DNA of 21,845 nt from Isotricha intestinalis (Eukaryota > Ciliophora > Litostomatea > Vestibuliferida > Isotrichidae), in assembly GCA_023807065.1 (NCBI GenBank), contig JAJJLU010000709.1:1-21845 (forward strand). The letters run 5' to 3'. The notes beneath the pieces were generated by a model, which worked only from the letters and a program-made list of their open reading frames with translations, was not told the DNA's origin and ran no database searches. Positions 1-7,708 of this stretch are shown here, one piece after another. How positions within the stretch are numbered: position 1 is the first letter of the stretch; each line of letters starts with the position of its first letter. A program made the translations under genes and the position numbers.

Positions 1-196
1 CTTAAATGGAGATATAATTTAAATTTAAATAAAGTTAAAGTTGGAAAATTAAAATAAGACATTTGAAATTAAAAATACATTATTTGTAAACATTTTTTTT
101 ATAATTTATTTATTATTTAAAAAAAATATTAATTATTTTTTAAATATTAAAATATTATCTTAATTTAAATTTTATTAGAATTTAATTAATTCATTT
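1..196. other. AT-rich sequence without an assignable gene
   Basis: This stretch is almost pure A/T with stops in all frames and no recognisable coding, RNA or repeat signal. It lies downstream of the last readable part of the decayed minus-strand gene and may contain more of its remains, or its 3' flank. Confidence 0.5.
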
Positions 197-738
197 TTAA
201 AAATTCACCTGAATAAAAATATTATTTCGATTTAATCTTCCATAAGAATATAATTTTGGATATTTTTTATTATTTAAATCTTTATTTCTTGTATAAGAAA
301 TTAATTATTTATTTCTCTTCTTTTTCAAAATAAAAATTATTTCTATGAATTTTTTTTCATGATTAATCAAATTATCAATATTATCAAAAGTAATATAATT
401 ATAAAATATATTTTAATTGTAATTAAAAATTGGTTTTTCTATTTTATTAAAATTGTGTTATTTTAATTTAAAAGGTTCTTCATTGAATTCTTTTTTAAAT
501 TCATTGTAAAAAAGAAATAAGGTTTTTTTTCTTTTTTAATATAATTAATTTGGATATTTTCATTTTTAAAATTTAATACTTTTTCAAATAATATAATATA
601 TTCAAACCTTCATTTCTTTCTATTTATTTCTATTTTTCCATCAATTATATTTTCAGGGGATAAATTATTATTTTTATTATTATTTTTATTTATATTATTC
701 TCTTCATAATTATTATCTTCTGAAATATTGTTTATCAT
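197..738 (-). pseudogene. decayed protein gene, unknown family (relic 1)
   Basis: Reading leftward from an ATG at 738, an Asn-rich N-terminus runs 42 codons to a TGA at 612-610. Coding-like sequence continues in the same frame after that TGA, then moves to a second frame around the A-run at 518-540. The second frame runs to a TAA at 199-197 and is broken only by TAA at 460-458, 415-413 and 307-305. Between those stops the translation looks like protein, for example FDNIDNLINHEKKF and YPKLYSYGRLNRNN. At each broken position Gln (CAA to TAA) or Trp (TGG to TGA) would read naturally. I do not recognise the family. The start lies 100 nt from the divergent Hook-like gene, so the two once shared a promoter region. 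It could instead be a gene with unresolved introns, but I found no convincing GT-AG pairs that rescue it. Confidence 0.55.
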
Positions 739-838
739 TTAATTATTTAATAATTTAGAAGAATTATTTAAACTTATATTTTATTTAATATATAATATTC
801 TCATTTTCATTTTTAATTTTTTTTTATAAATTGAAAAA
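739..838. promoter_or_regulatory. 100-nt spacer between divergent relic 1 and Hook-like gene
   Basis: Both 5' ends must lie in or next to this A/T-only spacer, which would hold the core promoter of the intact Hook-like gene. TATA-like strings are present, but at this base composition they carry no weight. The assignment rests on gene layout alone. Confidence 0.4.
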
Positions 839-3009
839 ATGTCTCAAACAACATTAAACACAACTCAAACAAATTTATTATTTCTGGTAAGAAAAAATTG
901 ATTTATATAAATTGAAAAAATAAAGTTAAATAAATTAATAGATTCTCTAATAAAAAATCCAATATCATCATTAAATTATTTATCAAATGAGTCAAATTAC
1001 ATAAATTTATTATTAGAAATGTAAATAAAAAAGAATATATAAATTTTTATAGTGAACCAAAAATAGAATCAAATGATTTAAAGTTAGATTACACAAAAGA
1101 TGAAAGTTTCGGAATTAGATATGCAAATTTTATGTCAATAATAAAATGTATAGATGCTTATTTTTTAAAGCATAAAGAGAGAAATAAATTTTCTCAAAAT
1201 ACATTTAATTTAAAATATACTTTAGTAGCAAATGACATTTTAAAAGAAGATCCAAATCAATTAAATTTATTATCTGAAATTTTAATATTTATATCTTCAA
1301 TCTCTTCAAAGAAAGATATTTACTTAGACAGAGTTGCTGAATTAGATGAAATGATATGTAATGTTTTTTTTGTTGTTATAGAAAAATATATTTTTATTGA
1401 TACTGAAGCAATTAATCAATCAAGATCTATTATGTTAGATAAATCAGTTTTTGGTTTAAATACTTCTATGATAAGTAGATATGATAGAGAAAAAAATAAT
1501 TTAATTCAAGGTTTAAAAGAACAAGAAAAGCAAATTTCAAATTTGAAAAATCAAGTTGAAAATTTATTAAAAGAAAAAAAGAAATTAGAAAATATTATAA
1601 AAGATAAAGAAAATGAAATGGAAGTTATAAAATTATCTAATAATAATACAGAATTAATTCAAGATCAATTAGTTTCAAGTAATATTATTCAAAGTGAATT
1701 AAAGAATAAATTAGAAGAAAAAGAATTAGAAATATTAAATTTAAAAAAGGAAATAGAATTAAAAGAAAAAAGATCAAAAGATACAATATTTAAATTAAAT
1801 GAAGAATTAGAGAATTTAAAAGATAAATTAATAGAATTTAATGATATTAAATCAAATTATGAAAAATTATCTAAAAAATATAGAGATTTAAAAGAATTTG
1901 GTAAAGAAAAAACAGAAATGAAAATCCAATCAAGTATAGAAGATTTAAAGAAAAATATAAATTTATTAACTAAAGAAAAAGAAGCTTTAAAAAATCAATT
2001 AGAAAAATTAAGTCAAGAATGTATAAAAGAGAAAGAAAAAAATAAAAATATTGAATTTGAAAAGAAAAAATTAGAATTTGAAGTAGCAGATTTAAAAAAT
2101 GAATTATCTTCTAAAATAAATATGAGTTTTTTAGAAAGAAAAAATTCAAATGCAAATGAACAAAGTGAAATTGGTTTTGCAATTGAAGGAATGTTAGATG
2201 AATTAAAAGAAGTTCCAAGACAAAGTTTAGAAGAAAAAAAAAGTTTCATTGATAATAACAATAATTATAATAATGAAATAATAAATAAACAAATGGAAGA
2301 AAATAATAAATTAACAAATGAAATAATATCCTTACAGAATAAATATGATAAAATACAAAGAGAAAAAGAAAAATTAGAAATTCAAATGCAAAAAAATGAT
2401 TTAGATAAGCAAAAAATTTCGTTAGAAAATGATAGAATAAAAAATGATTTAAAAAGATTTGAAGAAGATAATAAAGCATTAAATGAGAAAATAAAAGATA
2501 TAACAAATTCAAAGCAAAATGAAATAGAAAAAATAAAAGTAGAATTAAAAGATAAAGTTGATTTTATTGAGAAAATCTTAGAAGAAAAAAAAGAATATAT
2601 AAAACAATATGAGAAATTACAGAATGAAATAGAAAAAAATAATATTGAAAATAATAATAATAATAATTTTGATAATGAAAATAAAACAATTCCTCCTTCA
2701 AGATCAGAATTAATAATTTCTAATAGTGAAGTTCTAGGATTAAAAAATGAAATTCAAAATTTAAAATTAAGTAATATTCAAAAAGATGAAGAAATTAGGA
2801 AATTAACTTTATTATCTAAAGATAGACAATTAACTGATGATGAAATTAATACTAAATTAGCTGATTTAGATTTTTATAAAAAAAGTTATGAAGAACAAAA
2901 AGCTAGAGTTAATAGAGAACATGAATTAATTTCTGACTCTTTATATAAGTTAGCTGTTCATTTTATGGGATTGAAAGATGATTTACAAAAGAAAATGAAA
3001 AATAAATAA
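839..3009 (+). CDS. Hook-like microtubule adaptor, spliced, 699 aa
   Basis: Exons are 839-886, 926-1020 and 1053-3009. They join to exactly 700 codons including the TAA stop. Residues 1 to about 165 resemble the Hook-type N-terminal domain: an opening leucine-rich helix, a middle helix around IRYANFMSIIKCIDAYF, and a final pair around LSEILIFISSISSKKDI and VAELDEMICNV. These match the layout of the Hook segments for loading, anchoring and lipid-linked helices. From about residue 190 to 690 the protein is nearly continuous Lys/Glu/Leu heptad coiled coil. The total length is close to the roughly 720 residues usual for Hook proteins. Known Hook proteins link dynein or kinesin to cargo. The conserved Trp of animal Hooks is not obvious, so the family call is an inference. 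A generic coiled-coil protein with an N-terminal helical domain is the alternative. The gene structure is much more certain than the name. Confidence 0.62.
887..925 (+). other. intron 1 of the Hook-like gene (39 nt)
   Basis: It begins GTAAGA and ends AAAG, in phase 0 between a CTG codon and a TTA codon. It contains in-frame stops, so it must be removed for the ATG at 839 to connect. The AG at 940-941 fails because it would not keep the exon 2 frame. Confidence 0.8.
1021..1052 (+). other. intron 2 of the Hook-like gene (32 nt)
   Basis: It begins GTAAAT and ends TATAG, and starts with an in-frame stop. Removal joins AT (1019-1020) to T (1053) to form an Ile codon and restores the long downstream frame. 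At 32 nt it is shorter than most eukaryotic introns. Confidence 0.85.
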
Positions 3010-3135
3010 TTTTTTTTTTTTTGAAATTTTTAATTATGGTTTTTATACATTTTTTCTTATAATTTTATTATATTTTATTCTTTATATGATTTTGTTTTTT
3101 TATTTTTTTCAATATGCTTTTTTTTAAGTAAAAAA

Positions 3136-3552
3136 ATGGCTATGAAAGAAAAAGAAAATATTTTGAAACAAGATAATTTAAATGAGAATAATAAATATAT
3201 AAATATATTAAATGAATCATTCGAAATTCCAAAGGAAAAAAATTTATATTGGGATATTAAAGATACAAAATTGAATTTAACTTATTCATTATCTAATATT
3301 CCAACTTGTACAACATCAAATTCTAATTTAAATTCTTCTTCGAGAAAAAGACCTCATAATATGATTAAAAAGAATTATAAAAAAATTAAAAGAAAATTTA
3401 AACAAGTAACTTTTAATGATGATAATCTTGTAGAATATATTAATGTTGATAATAAAAAAAAATATGATTACATTGAAAAAAAAAATAATAATATTTTTAA
3501 AGGACTAAATAAAAAAGAAAATAAAATTAATTGTGGGTGTTTAATTTCTTAA
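3136..3552 (+). CDS. small basic protein with PP1-docking motif and CaaX box, 138 aa
   Basis: I do not recognise a full-length family, but two short motifs stand out. Residues 89-93, KQVTF, fit the RVxF protein phosphatase 1 docking pattern. They sit behind a basic cluster (KKIKRKFK) and ahead of an acidic patch (NDD), a setting common in PP1 regulators. The last four residues, C135-L-I-S, form a CaaX box whose Ser predicts farnesylation, and Cys133 just before it could be palmitoylated as in Ras-type tails. A Lys-rich stretch (about residues 107-130) precedes the tail and would aid membrane binding. The inferred role is tethering PP1 activity to a membrane. The first 65 residues are Asn-rich and probably disordered. 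Met3 is an alternative start. The gene lies 126 nt downstream of the Hook-like gene on the same strand. No intron is needed. Confidence 0.8.
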   Translation: MAMKEKENILKQDNLNENNKYINILNESFEIPKEKNLYWDIKDTKLNLTYSLSNIPTCTTSNSNLNSSSRKRPHNMIKKNYKKIKRKFKQVTFNDDNLVEYINVDNKKKYDYIEKKNNNIFKGLNKKENKINCGCLIS

Positions 3553-3741
3553 TTTATTTTATTATAATTTGTATATATTGTATTTCAAATAAAATAAAAA
3601 ATAAAAAAATTAAATATTTATTATAGTGAATTAATAATATAATATAAAAGAATATAAAGAAGATTATTATTCATTTCCAAAGAATAAAATTTTGAATTTT
3701 CTTTAATTTTTTATTTTTTAATTATTTAAATTAATTATATA

Positions 3742-4698
3742 ATGAATAATAATATTAAAAATTCCAAAATTGAAGAAGAAGAAAATAATAATGAAAGAGC
3801 AAAAAATTTATCTAAAGCAATAGCTTTTTTAATTTCTGAAGAATCAAAAGAAATATCATTAGAATTAAAGAAAAAATTTTTATTATCAAAATTACCAGAA
3901 GAGATAGTAAATGAAGCATTAGAAATTTATATAAATTTTGAAAATATAAATAATAAAAAAGAAAAAAAAGAATCTTTATTAAACTCATTATTTGATATAG
4001 GAATAATAACATCATCAATAGTAATAAGTTTATTAATGAATTACTTATTAGATATTAATAGAGATAAAAAAAATGAAATTTATTATGATAATATTAAAAA
4101 TAAAATGAATGAAGAAATTGAAAATAAAATGAATCAATTTAATAATGAAATAAACAATTCAGTTAATAATTTTGTACAAAAAAATGAATTAAATGATGAA
4201 ATTAATAATCAATTAGAATTATTTTCTAAAGGAAAAGGATTAACTGTTAATCTTTCTTTAAGTAAAGTTAAAGGAGAAATTGAAAATATTAAAAATGATA
4301 TTATTACTTTAAATACTAAAATTGAAAATAATATTATTTTAATTCAAAATGTTAAAAATGATATTCAAAATTTATCTAAATTTAATTTTAATGATGAAAA
4401 ATTTGAAGAAAATGAAAATTTAAAAAAATTAATTGATAATAAAGAAAATTTAGTTAAGGAACTTTTATTTCAGTTAGAAAAAATTTTTGATAATCCTAAT
4501 TCAAATAATAAAATAAATATTGAAAATGAATCATTAAAATCTTTTGATAATAATTTATTAAGTAATATTTTAAAAGAATGTGGATTATCAAATTATCAAA
4601 ATTCTAAAAATGTATTTTATCTTAACCAAGAAAAAAAAGAAAATTTTAAAAAATTAAAAAATTCTTTTTTTACTTTAAAAAAAATAAATGAAAAATAA
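3742..4698 (+). CDS. PEX14-like peroxin, 318 aa
   Basis: The domain order is that of PEX14, the docking protein of the peroxisomal import machinery. Residues 19-63 resemble the Pex14 N-terminal helical bundle: an R-x(5)-AIAFL first helix, then a KKKFLLSK-LPEEIVNEAL stretch. These place the two conserved Phe-Leu pairs and the basic residue that contact Pex5 WxxxF motifs. A hydrophobic segment (about 82-103, rich in Ile and Leu) follows as the membrane span. After it come predicted coiled coil (about 110-215) and an Asn-rich tail. Length is in the usual PEX14 range. No C-terminal SH3 or other domain is visible. The start ATG at 3742 directly precedes an acidic, Asn-rich leader. If right, the organism has peroxisomes or a derived organelle. 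The alternative is an unrelated tail-spanning coiled-coil protein, since the N-domain match is short and judged by eye. Confidence 0.6.
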   Translation: MNNNIKNSKIEEEENNNERAKNLSKAIAFLISEESKEISLELKKKFLLSKLPEEIVNEALEIYINFENINNKKEKKESLLNSLFDIGIITSSIVISLLMNYLLDINRDKKNEIYYDNIKNKMNEEIENKMNQFNNEINNSVNNFVQKNELNDEINNQLELFSKGKGLTVNLSLSKVKGEIENIKNDIITLNTKIENNIILIQNVKNDIQNLSKFNFNDEKFEENENLKKLIDNKENLVKELLFQLEKIFDNPNSNNKINIENESLKSFDNNLLSNILKECGLSNYQNSKNVFYLNQEKKENFKKLKNSFFTLKKINEK

Positions 4699-4914
4699 TA
4701 AAGAAAAAAAATATAAAATGTTATTATATATTTATAAATATTTAAAATAGAATAATAAATTTATATCTTATTTTAAAAAAATTATAATGATATTAAAAAA
4801 TTTTTATTTATTTTTTAAACACAAATATAAATAAAAAAAATGAAAATATTATTATAATTTTTTTTGTAAATTCTTTACAGACATTTAAACATAAATTGAT
4901 TATATAAAATAAAT
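4699..4914. other. 216-nt spacer between convergent 3' ends
   Basis: This A/T-only gap separates the PEX14-like gene from the minus-strand 161-residue gene, so both 3' ends fall here. It includes a short perfect A/T palindrome (about 4727-4740), which is expected by chance at this composition. I see no gene in it. Confidence 0.5.
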
Positions 4915-5400
4915 TTAATATTCATCATTATCATTTTTTGGTTTCTTAGATTTTTTAATTTTAGGTTTTTCATTCATAATTTGAAATTTAATATCTTTAA
5001 TATCTTTAGAATCAGTTAATATTTTTTGTACAATAGCAGCAGAATAATAATGTTCTTCAACACTTTCTTCTGAAAAAGTAATTAAATAACATTGAAAAAG
5101 TTGTGAATATAAAACTTCTTTAACTTGTGCATTAGGAAAAACAAAAATTAAATTTTTATTAAAATCAATTTTTATTCTTTTATTTAAAAAAACATCATTT
5201 ACATTAATATGTGAAATATATTTTTGAGTTTCTGAATCATAAGTAAAAATATTTTGAGCAATATTATCTTTAAATTTATTTAAACTTTCTTCATTTGCAA
5301 TTATAATATCTTCTATTTCTTTATCATCTGCTAAAATTCCAGAATATGTTTTTTCTAAACAACTTTCACCTACATCCCACCAATCTTCAAAATATATCAT
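4915..5400 (-). CDS. uncharacterised protein, 161 aa
   Basis: The open frame from ATG 5400 to TAA 4917-4915 has protein-like composition, with two adjacent Trp residues (7-8), mixed hydrophobic strands and little low-complexity sequence. I do not recognise the family. Residues 1 to about 137 look like a compact alpha/beta fold, with alternating hydrophobics around KNLIFVFPNAQVKEVLYSQLFQCYLITF. The last 25 residues are a Lys/Pro-rich basic tail ending in Asp-Glu-Tyr, possibly for nucleic-acid or acidic-partner binding. There is no signal peptide or membrane segment. It converges with the PEX14-like gene and diverges from the 401-residue coiled-coil gene. Its balanced composition, unlike its coiled-coil neighbours, argues that it is a real conserved gene. 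Confidence 0.8.
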   Translation of the reverse strand: MIYFEDWWDVGESCLEKTYSGILADDKEIEDIIIANEESLNKFKDNIAQNIFTYDSETQKYISHINVNDVFLNKRIKIDFNKNLIFVFPNAQVKEVLYSQLFQCYLITFSEESVEEHYYSAAIVQKILTDSKDIKDIKFQIMNEKPKIKKSKKPKNDNDEY

Positions 5401-5738
5401 TTTTTTTAAAAATTTAAATTTTAATTATTGTTTTTCATTTTAATATTGTCTTTTATTATTGTTGTATTATCTATTTGTTTCATTTAATTGATGAGAATGA
5501 GCTTATTTAATTATAATTTTCTTTTTAATTTTTTCCTTATATTTAATTGAATGTTATTAATAATATATATTTCACATTTTAATTGTGGTGAAGTTTGTGA
5601 AAATATAAGAATTAAATATTAAAAATAATATTTAAATAATGAGTAAATAATGTTTATTTATTATTTAATGTTTTATTTTAAATTATTAATTTTTTATCAA
5701 ATCTTTGATTGATAAATATTAATATCATTAAATAAATA
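5401..5738. promoter_or_regulatory. 338-nt divergent intergenic region
   Basis: Both flanking genes start outward from this region, so it must contain both promoters. It holds no open frame of note. The only structured element I can point to is an inverted repeat at 5694-5715 (TTATCAA, 8-nt gap, TTGATAA), 24 to 45 nt before the ATG at 5739. Inside it lies a tighter ATCAAA-TC-TTTGAT dyad. It could be a transcription-factor site, or chance in A/T-rich sequence. Confidence 0.4.
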
Positions 5739-6944
5739 ATGAATGAAAATGATAAATCAATTAATAATGAAAATAAAAATAATGAATTTATGAAAGAAAT
5801 AAATAAAGATTTCCAAAAAATATCAAATATTATAAATAATATAAAAGAAAAAGAACCAAATGATAAATTAGCAATAATAGATAATATATTTAAAAATATA
5901 AATAAATTATTTCTGAATTTTATTAACGAACAAAATTCATTAATTCAAAAAATTTATGAACCATTACTTAAATATAATGAAAGGCAACTTAGGAATCATA
6001 TAAAAAATGAATTTATGCTTCAACTTCAAAAAGAAATTTTAGAAAATAAAATTAAAGGTTTATTAATAAGAGAAGAACATTATGAATTATTAAAAAAAAT
6101 TACAAATGCTCATTTTGAAAATGGTGAATTTATATTTAATGATAGAAAAGATAATGAAATATTAATTTTAAAGGCAGAGAATTCAAATTTAAAAAAAGCA
6201 GTTTTAGAATATGAAGTTCAATTAGAAAATAAAAATAAAAAAGAAAAAGAATTAAAAGAACAGTTAGATTTCATAAATAAATTACATGAAGAAAAAATAA
6301 AAGAATTAAATAAAAAAATAGAGAAAAAATTAAGTTCACCAAAATTAAATTCAACTATAAGTAACAATGAATCATATTATTCAAATCTTTTAATTCCATC
6401 ATTTACATTAAATAAGAAAAAAAAAATGGAAACAAATAGTTTAAATGTATCAAAATCAAATAATTTTTCATATATGACAAAAAGTTTATTAGGAAGTTTA
6501 GGAATATTATCTGATTTTAAAACTCCAATTAAAGTTTCTTCTCCTCCTTATTCAAGTAGAATTTATTCTTCTAAAAATTCAAGTCCAAATAAACATAAAA
6601 GATATAAATCTGATTTTTATCTTAGAAAAAATAAAAGAAAAGAATATAATGAAAATAGCTTTAAAAATAATTATACTTCTAAAAATTCTAAAATTAACTT
6701 TAGTGTTAATCAATCTAAATGTAATTCTACTAATATTAAATATTCTACTTGTATTACTAAAAGAAATAATGCTAAAAAAATATTTAGGTCGAAATTAAGT
6801 CAAGAAAATAAAAAAGATTTAAATATTATTTCTCTTGATAATAGGTCAATGAATAATTTTATTATCTATAAAAATACAAAAATTAATCCTGGGAATATTT
6901 TAACTTCAAGAAATTCAAATTTTAATTCAAATTCTAAGAATTAA
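5739..6944 (+). CDS. coiled-coil protein with basic Ser/Asn-rich tail, 401 aa
   Basis: Three regions are visible. Residues 20-125 are helical and mostly not low complexity, including the stretch EPLLKYNERQLRNHIKNEF. Residues 126-137 form a short non-helical turn with the pattern HFENGEFIFNDRK. Residues 138-197 are a clear heptad coiled coil that starts NEILILKAENSNLKKAV. The remaining 200 residues are rich in Ser, Asn, Lys and Tyr with SP and TP dipeptides, so they are probably disordered and phosphorylated. I cannot name the family. The central segment (about 110-160) is the part most likely to be conserved and is the best query for a profile search. It converges on the TLDc gene across a 114-nt gap. 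A structural role at a basal body, cilium or cortex would be a guess. Confidence 0.78.
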   Translation: MNENDKSINNENKNNEFMKEINKDFQKISNIINNIKEKEPNDKLAIIDNIFKNINKLFLNFINEQNSLIQKIYEPLLKYNERQLRNHIKNEFMLQLQKEILENKIKGLLIREEHYELLKKITNAHFENGEFIFNDRKDNEILILKAENSNLKKAVLEYEVQLENKNKKEKELKEQLDFINKLHEEKIKELNKKIEKKLSSPKLNSTISNNESYYSNLLIPSFTLNKKKKMETNSLNVSKSNNFSYMTKSLLGSLGILSDFKTPIKVSSPPYSSRIYSSKNSSPNKHKRYKSDFYLRKNKRKEYNENSFKNNYTSKNSKINFSVNQSKCNSTNIKYSTCITKRNNAKKIFRSKLSQENKKDLNIISLDNRSMNNFIIYKNTKINPGNILTSRNSNFNSNSKN

Positions 6945-7058
6945 TTTATTACCATAATATGAATATAAATTATTTAATGTTTAACATATAATAATTAATA
7001 TAAAAATAAGAAATAAAAAATGAAAAAATATTTTTTTGTGGAATTGAAAAAAAAACAA

Positions 7059-7595
7059 TTAAAATTGAACAGAATAAACTTCATAATCATCAACAATAAA
7101 ATTTCTTTCTCCTCCAGTTAACTCACATTCTTCATTAGTATTATAAGAATAAGGAGTTTCAGAATAAGAAAAATTATTTTGAGTACATTTATCCTTAATA
7201 ACAAAATCAAATCCATTTCCAAAAGCAAAACAACCAACATCCATAAAAGTAGAATATTGAATTTGATTTTCTTTTATATTATATTTTTTCATTTTATCTA
7301 AAGAAAAAATAAAAGTTGAAGAATGTTCTTTATAATTATTTTGAGTGTTCCATGATAAAGGATTATAACCTCCAAAACGATATCCTGTCTTTATTTTTAT
7401 AATTATTAATGTTGGTCCTTTATTATCACATTTTTCATGGAATTTTATTATTGAATCTCCATCTATTGATGCTTTATATAAAAGATTAAATTTTATTTTT
7501 TTATTTGGATTTATCCATTCTTCAATTTTTAATATTTCTTCTTTTGATTTTAATATAGTTGATTTTTCTAATTCTTCTTTTTCTGATTCTTCCAT
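7059..7595 (-). CDS. TLDc-domain protein, 178 aa
   Basis: Nearly the whole protein is a TLDc (TBC/LysM-associated) domain, about residues 36-178. The signature pieces are all present and in order. LLYKASIDGDSIIKFHEKCD is followed by KGPTLIIIK, the turn YRFGGYNPLSW, the strand FIFSLD, and the GNGFDFVIKDKC stretch near the C-terminal sheet. The final ERNFIVDDYEVYSVQF matches the end of the domain. In animals, TLDc proteins (OXR1, NCOA7, TBC1D24) protect against oxidative stress and bind the V-ATPase. In protists, single-domain and BTB- or coiled-coil-linked forms are common, with little known of their function. Here only a 35-residue acidic leader precedes the domain. It is the first of three consecutive minus-strand genes. 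Family assignment is secure; function is not. Confidence 0.92.
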   Translation of the reverse strand: MEESEKEELEKSTILKSKEEILKIEEWINPNKKIKFNLLYKASIDGDSIIKFHEKCDNKGPTLIIIKIKTGYRFGGYNPLSWNTQNNYKEHSSTFIFSLDKMKKYNIKENQIQYSTFMDVGCFAFGNGFDFVIKDKCTQNNFSYSETPYSYNTNEECELTGGERNFIVDDYEVYSVQF

Positions 7596-7708
7596 TGTTT
7601 TATATTTTTTTATTTTGAGAATTTTTAAAAAAAAAATTATACTATTTTTTGTATAATCATAAATTAATTCTATATTAATAAAAAAATGAAAAAAATTAAA
7701 TTAAAATT
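7596..7708. other. 113-nt spacer between tandem minus-strand genes
   Basis: This A/T-rich gap must contain the 3' end of the 1362-residue gene and the promoter of the TLDc gene. No specific signal can be singled out. Confidence 0.4.

Noticed and set aside
2013..2512. Minus-strand hydrophobic open frames inside the Hook-like gene, and another at 3812-4018 inside the PEX14-like gene
   Set aside because: Same antisense effect; they are fully contained in well-supported genes on the other strand.
839..3009. Starting the Hook-like protein at the ATG at 1132
   Set aside because: It would cut the N-domain in half. Two GT-AG introns connect the upstream frame exactly to an ATG at 839, and the joined sequence completes the expected helices.
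4727..4740. Perfect A/T palindrome as a regulatory site
   Set aside because: Palindromes of this length are expected often by chance in sequence this rich in A and T.
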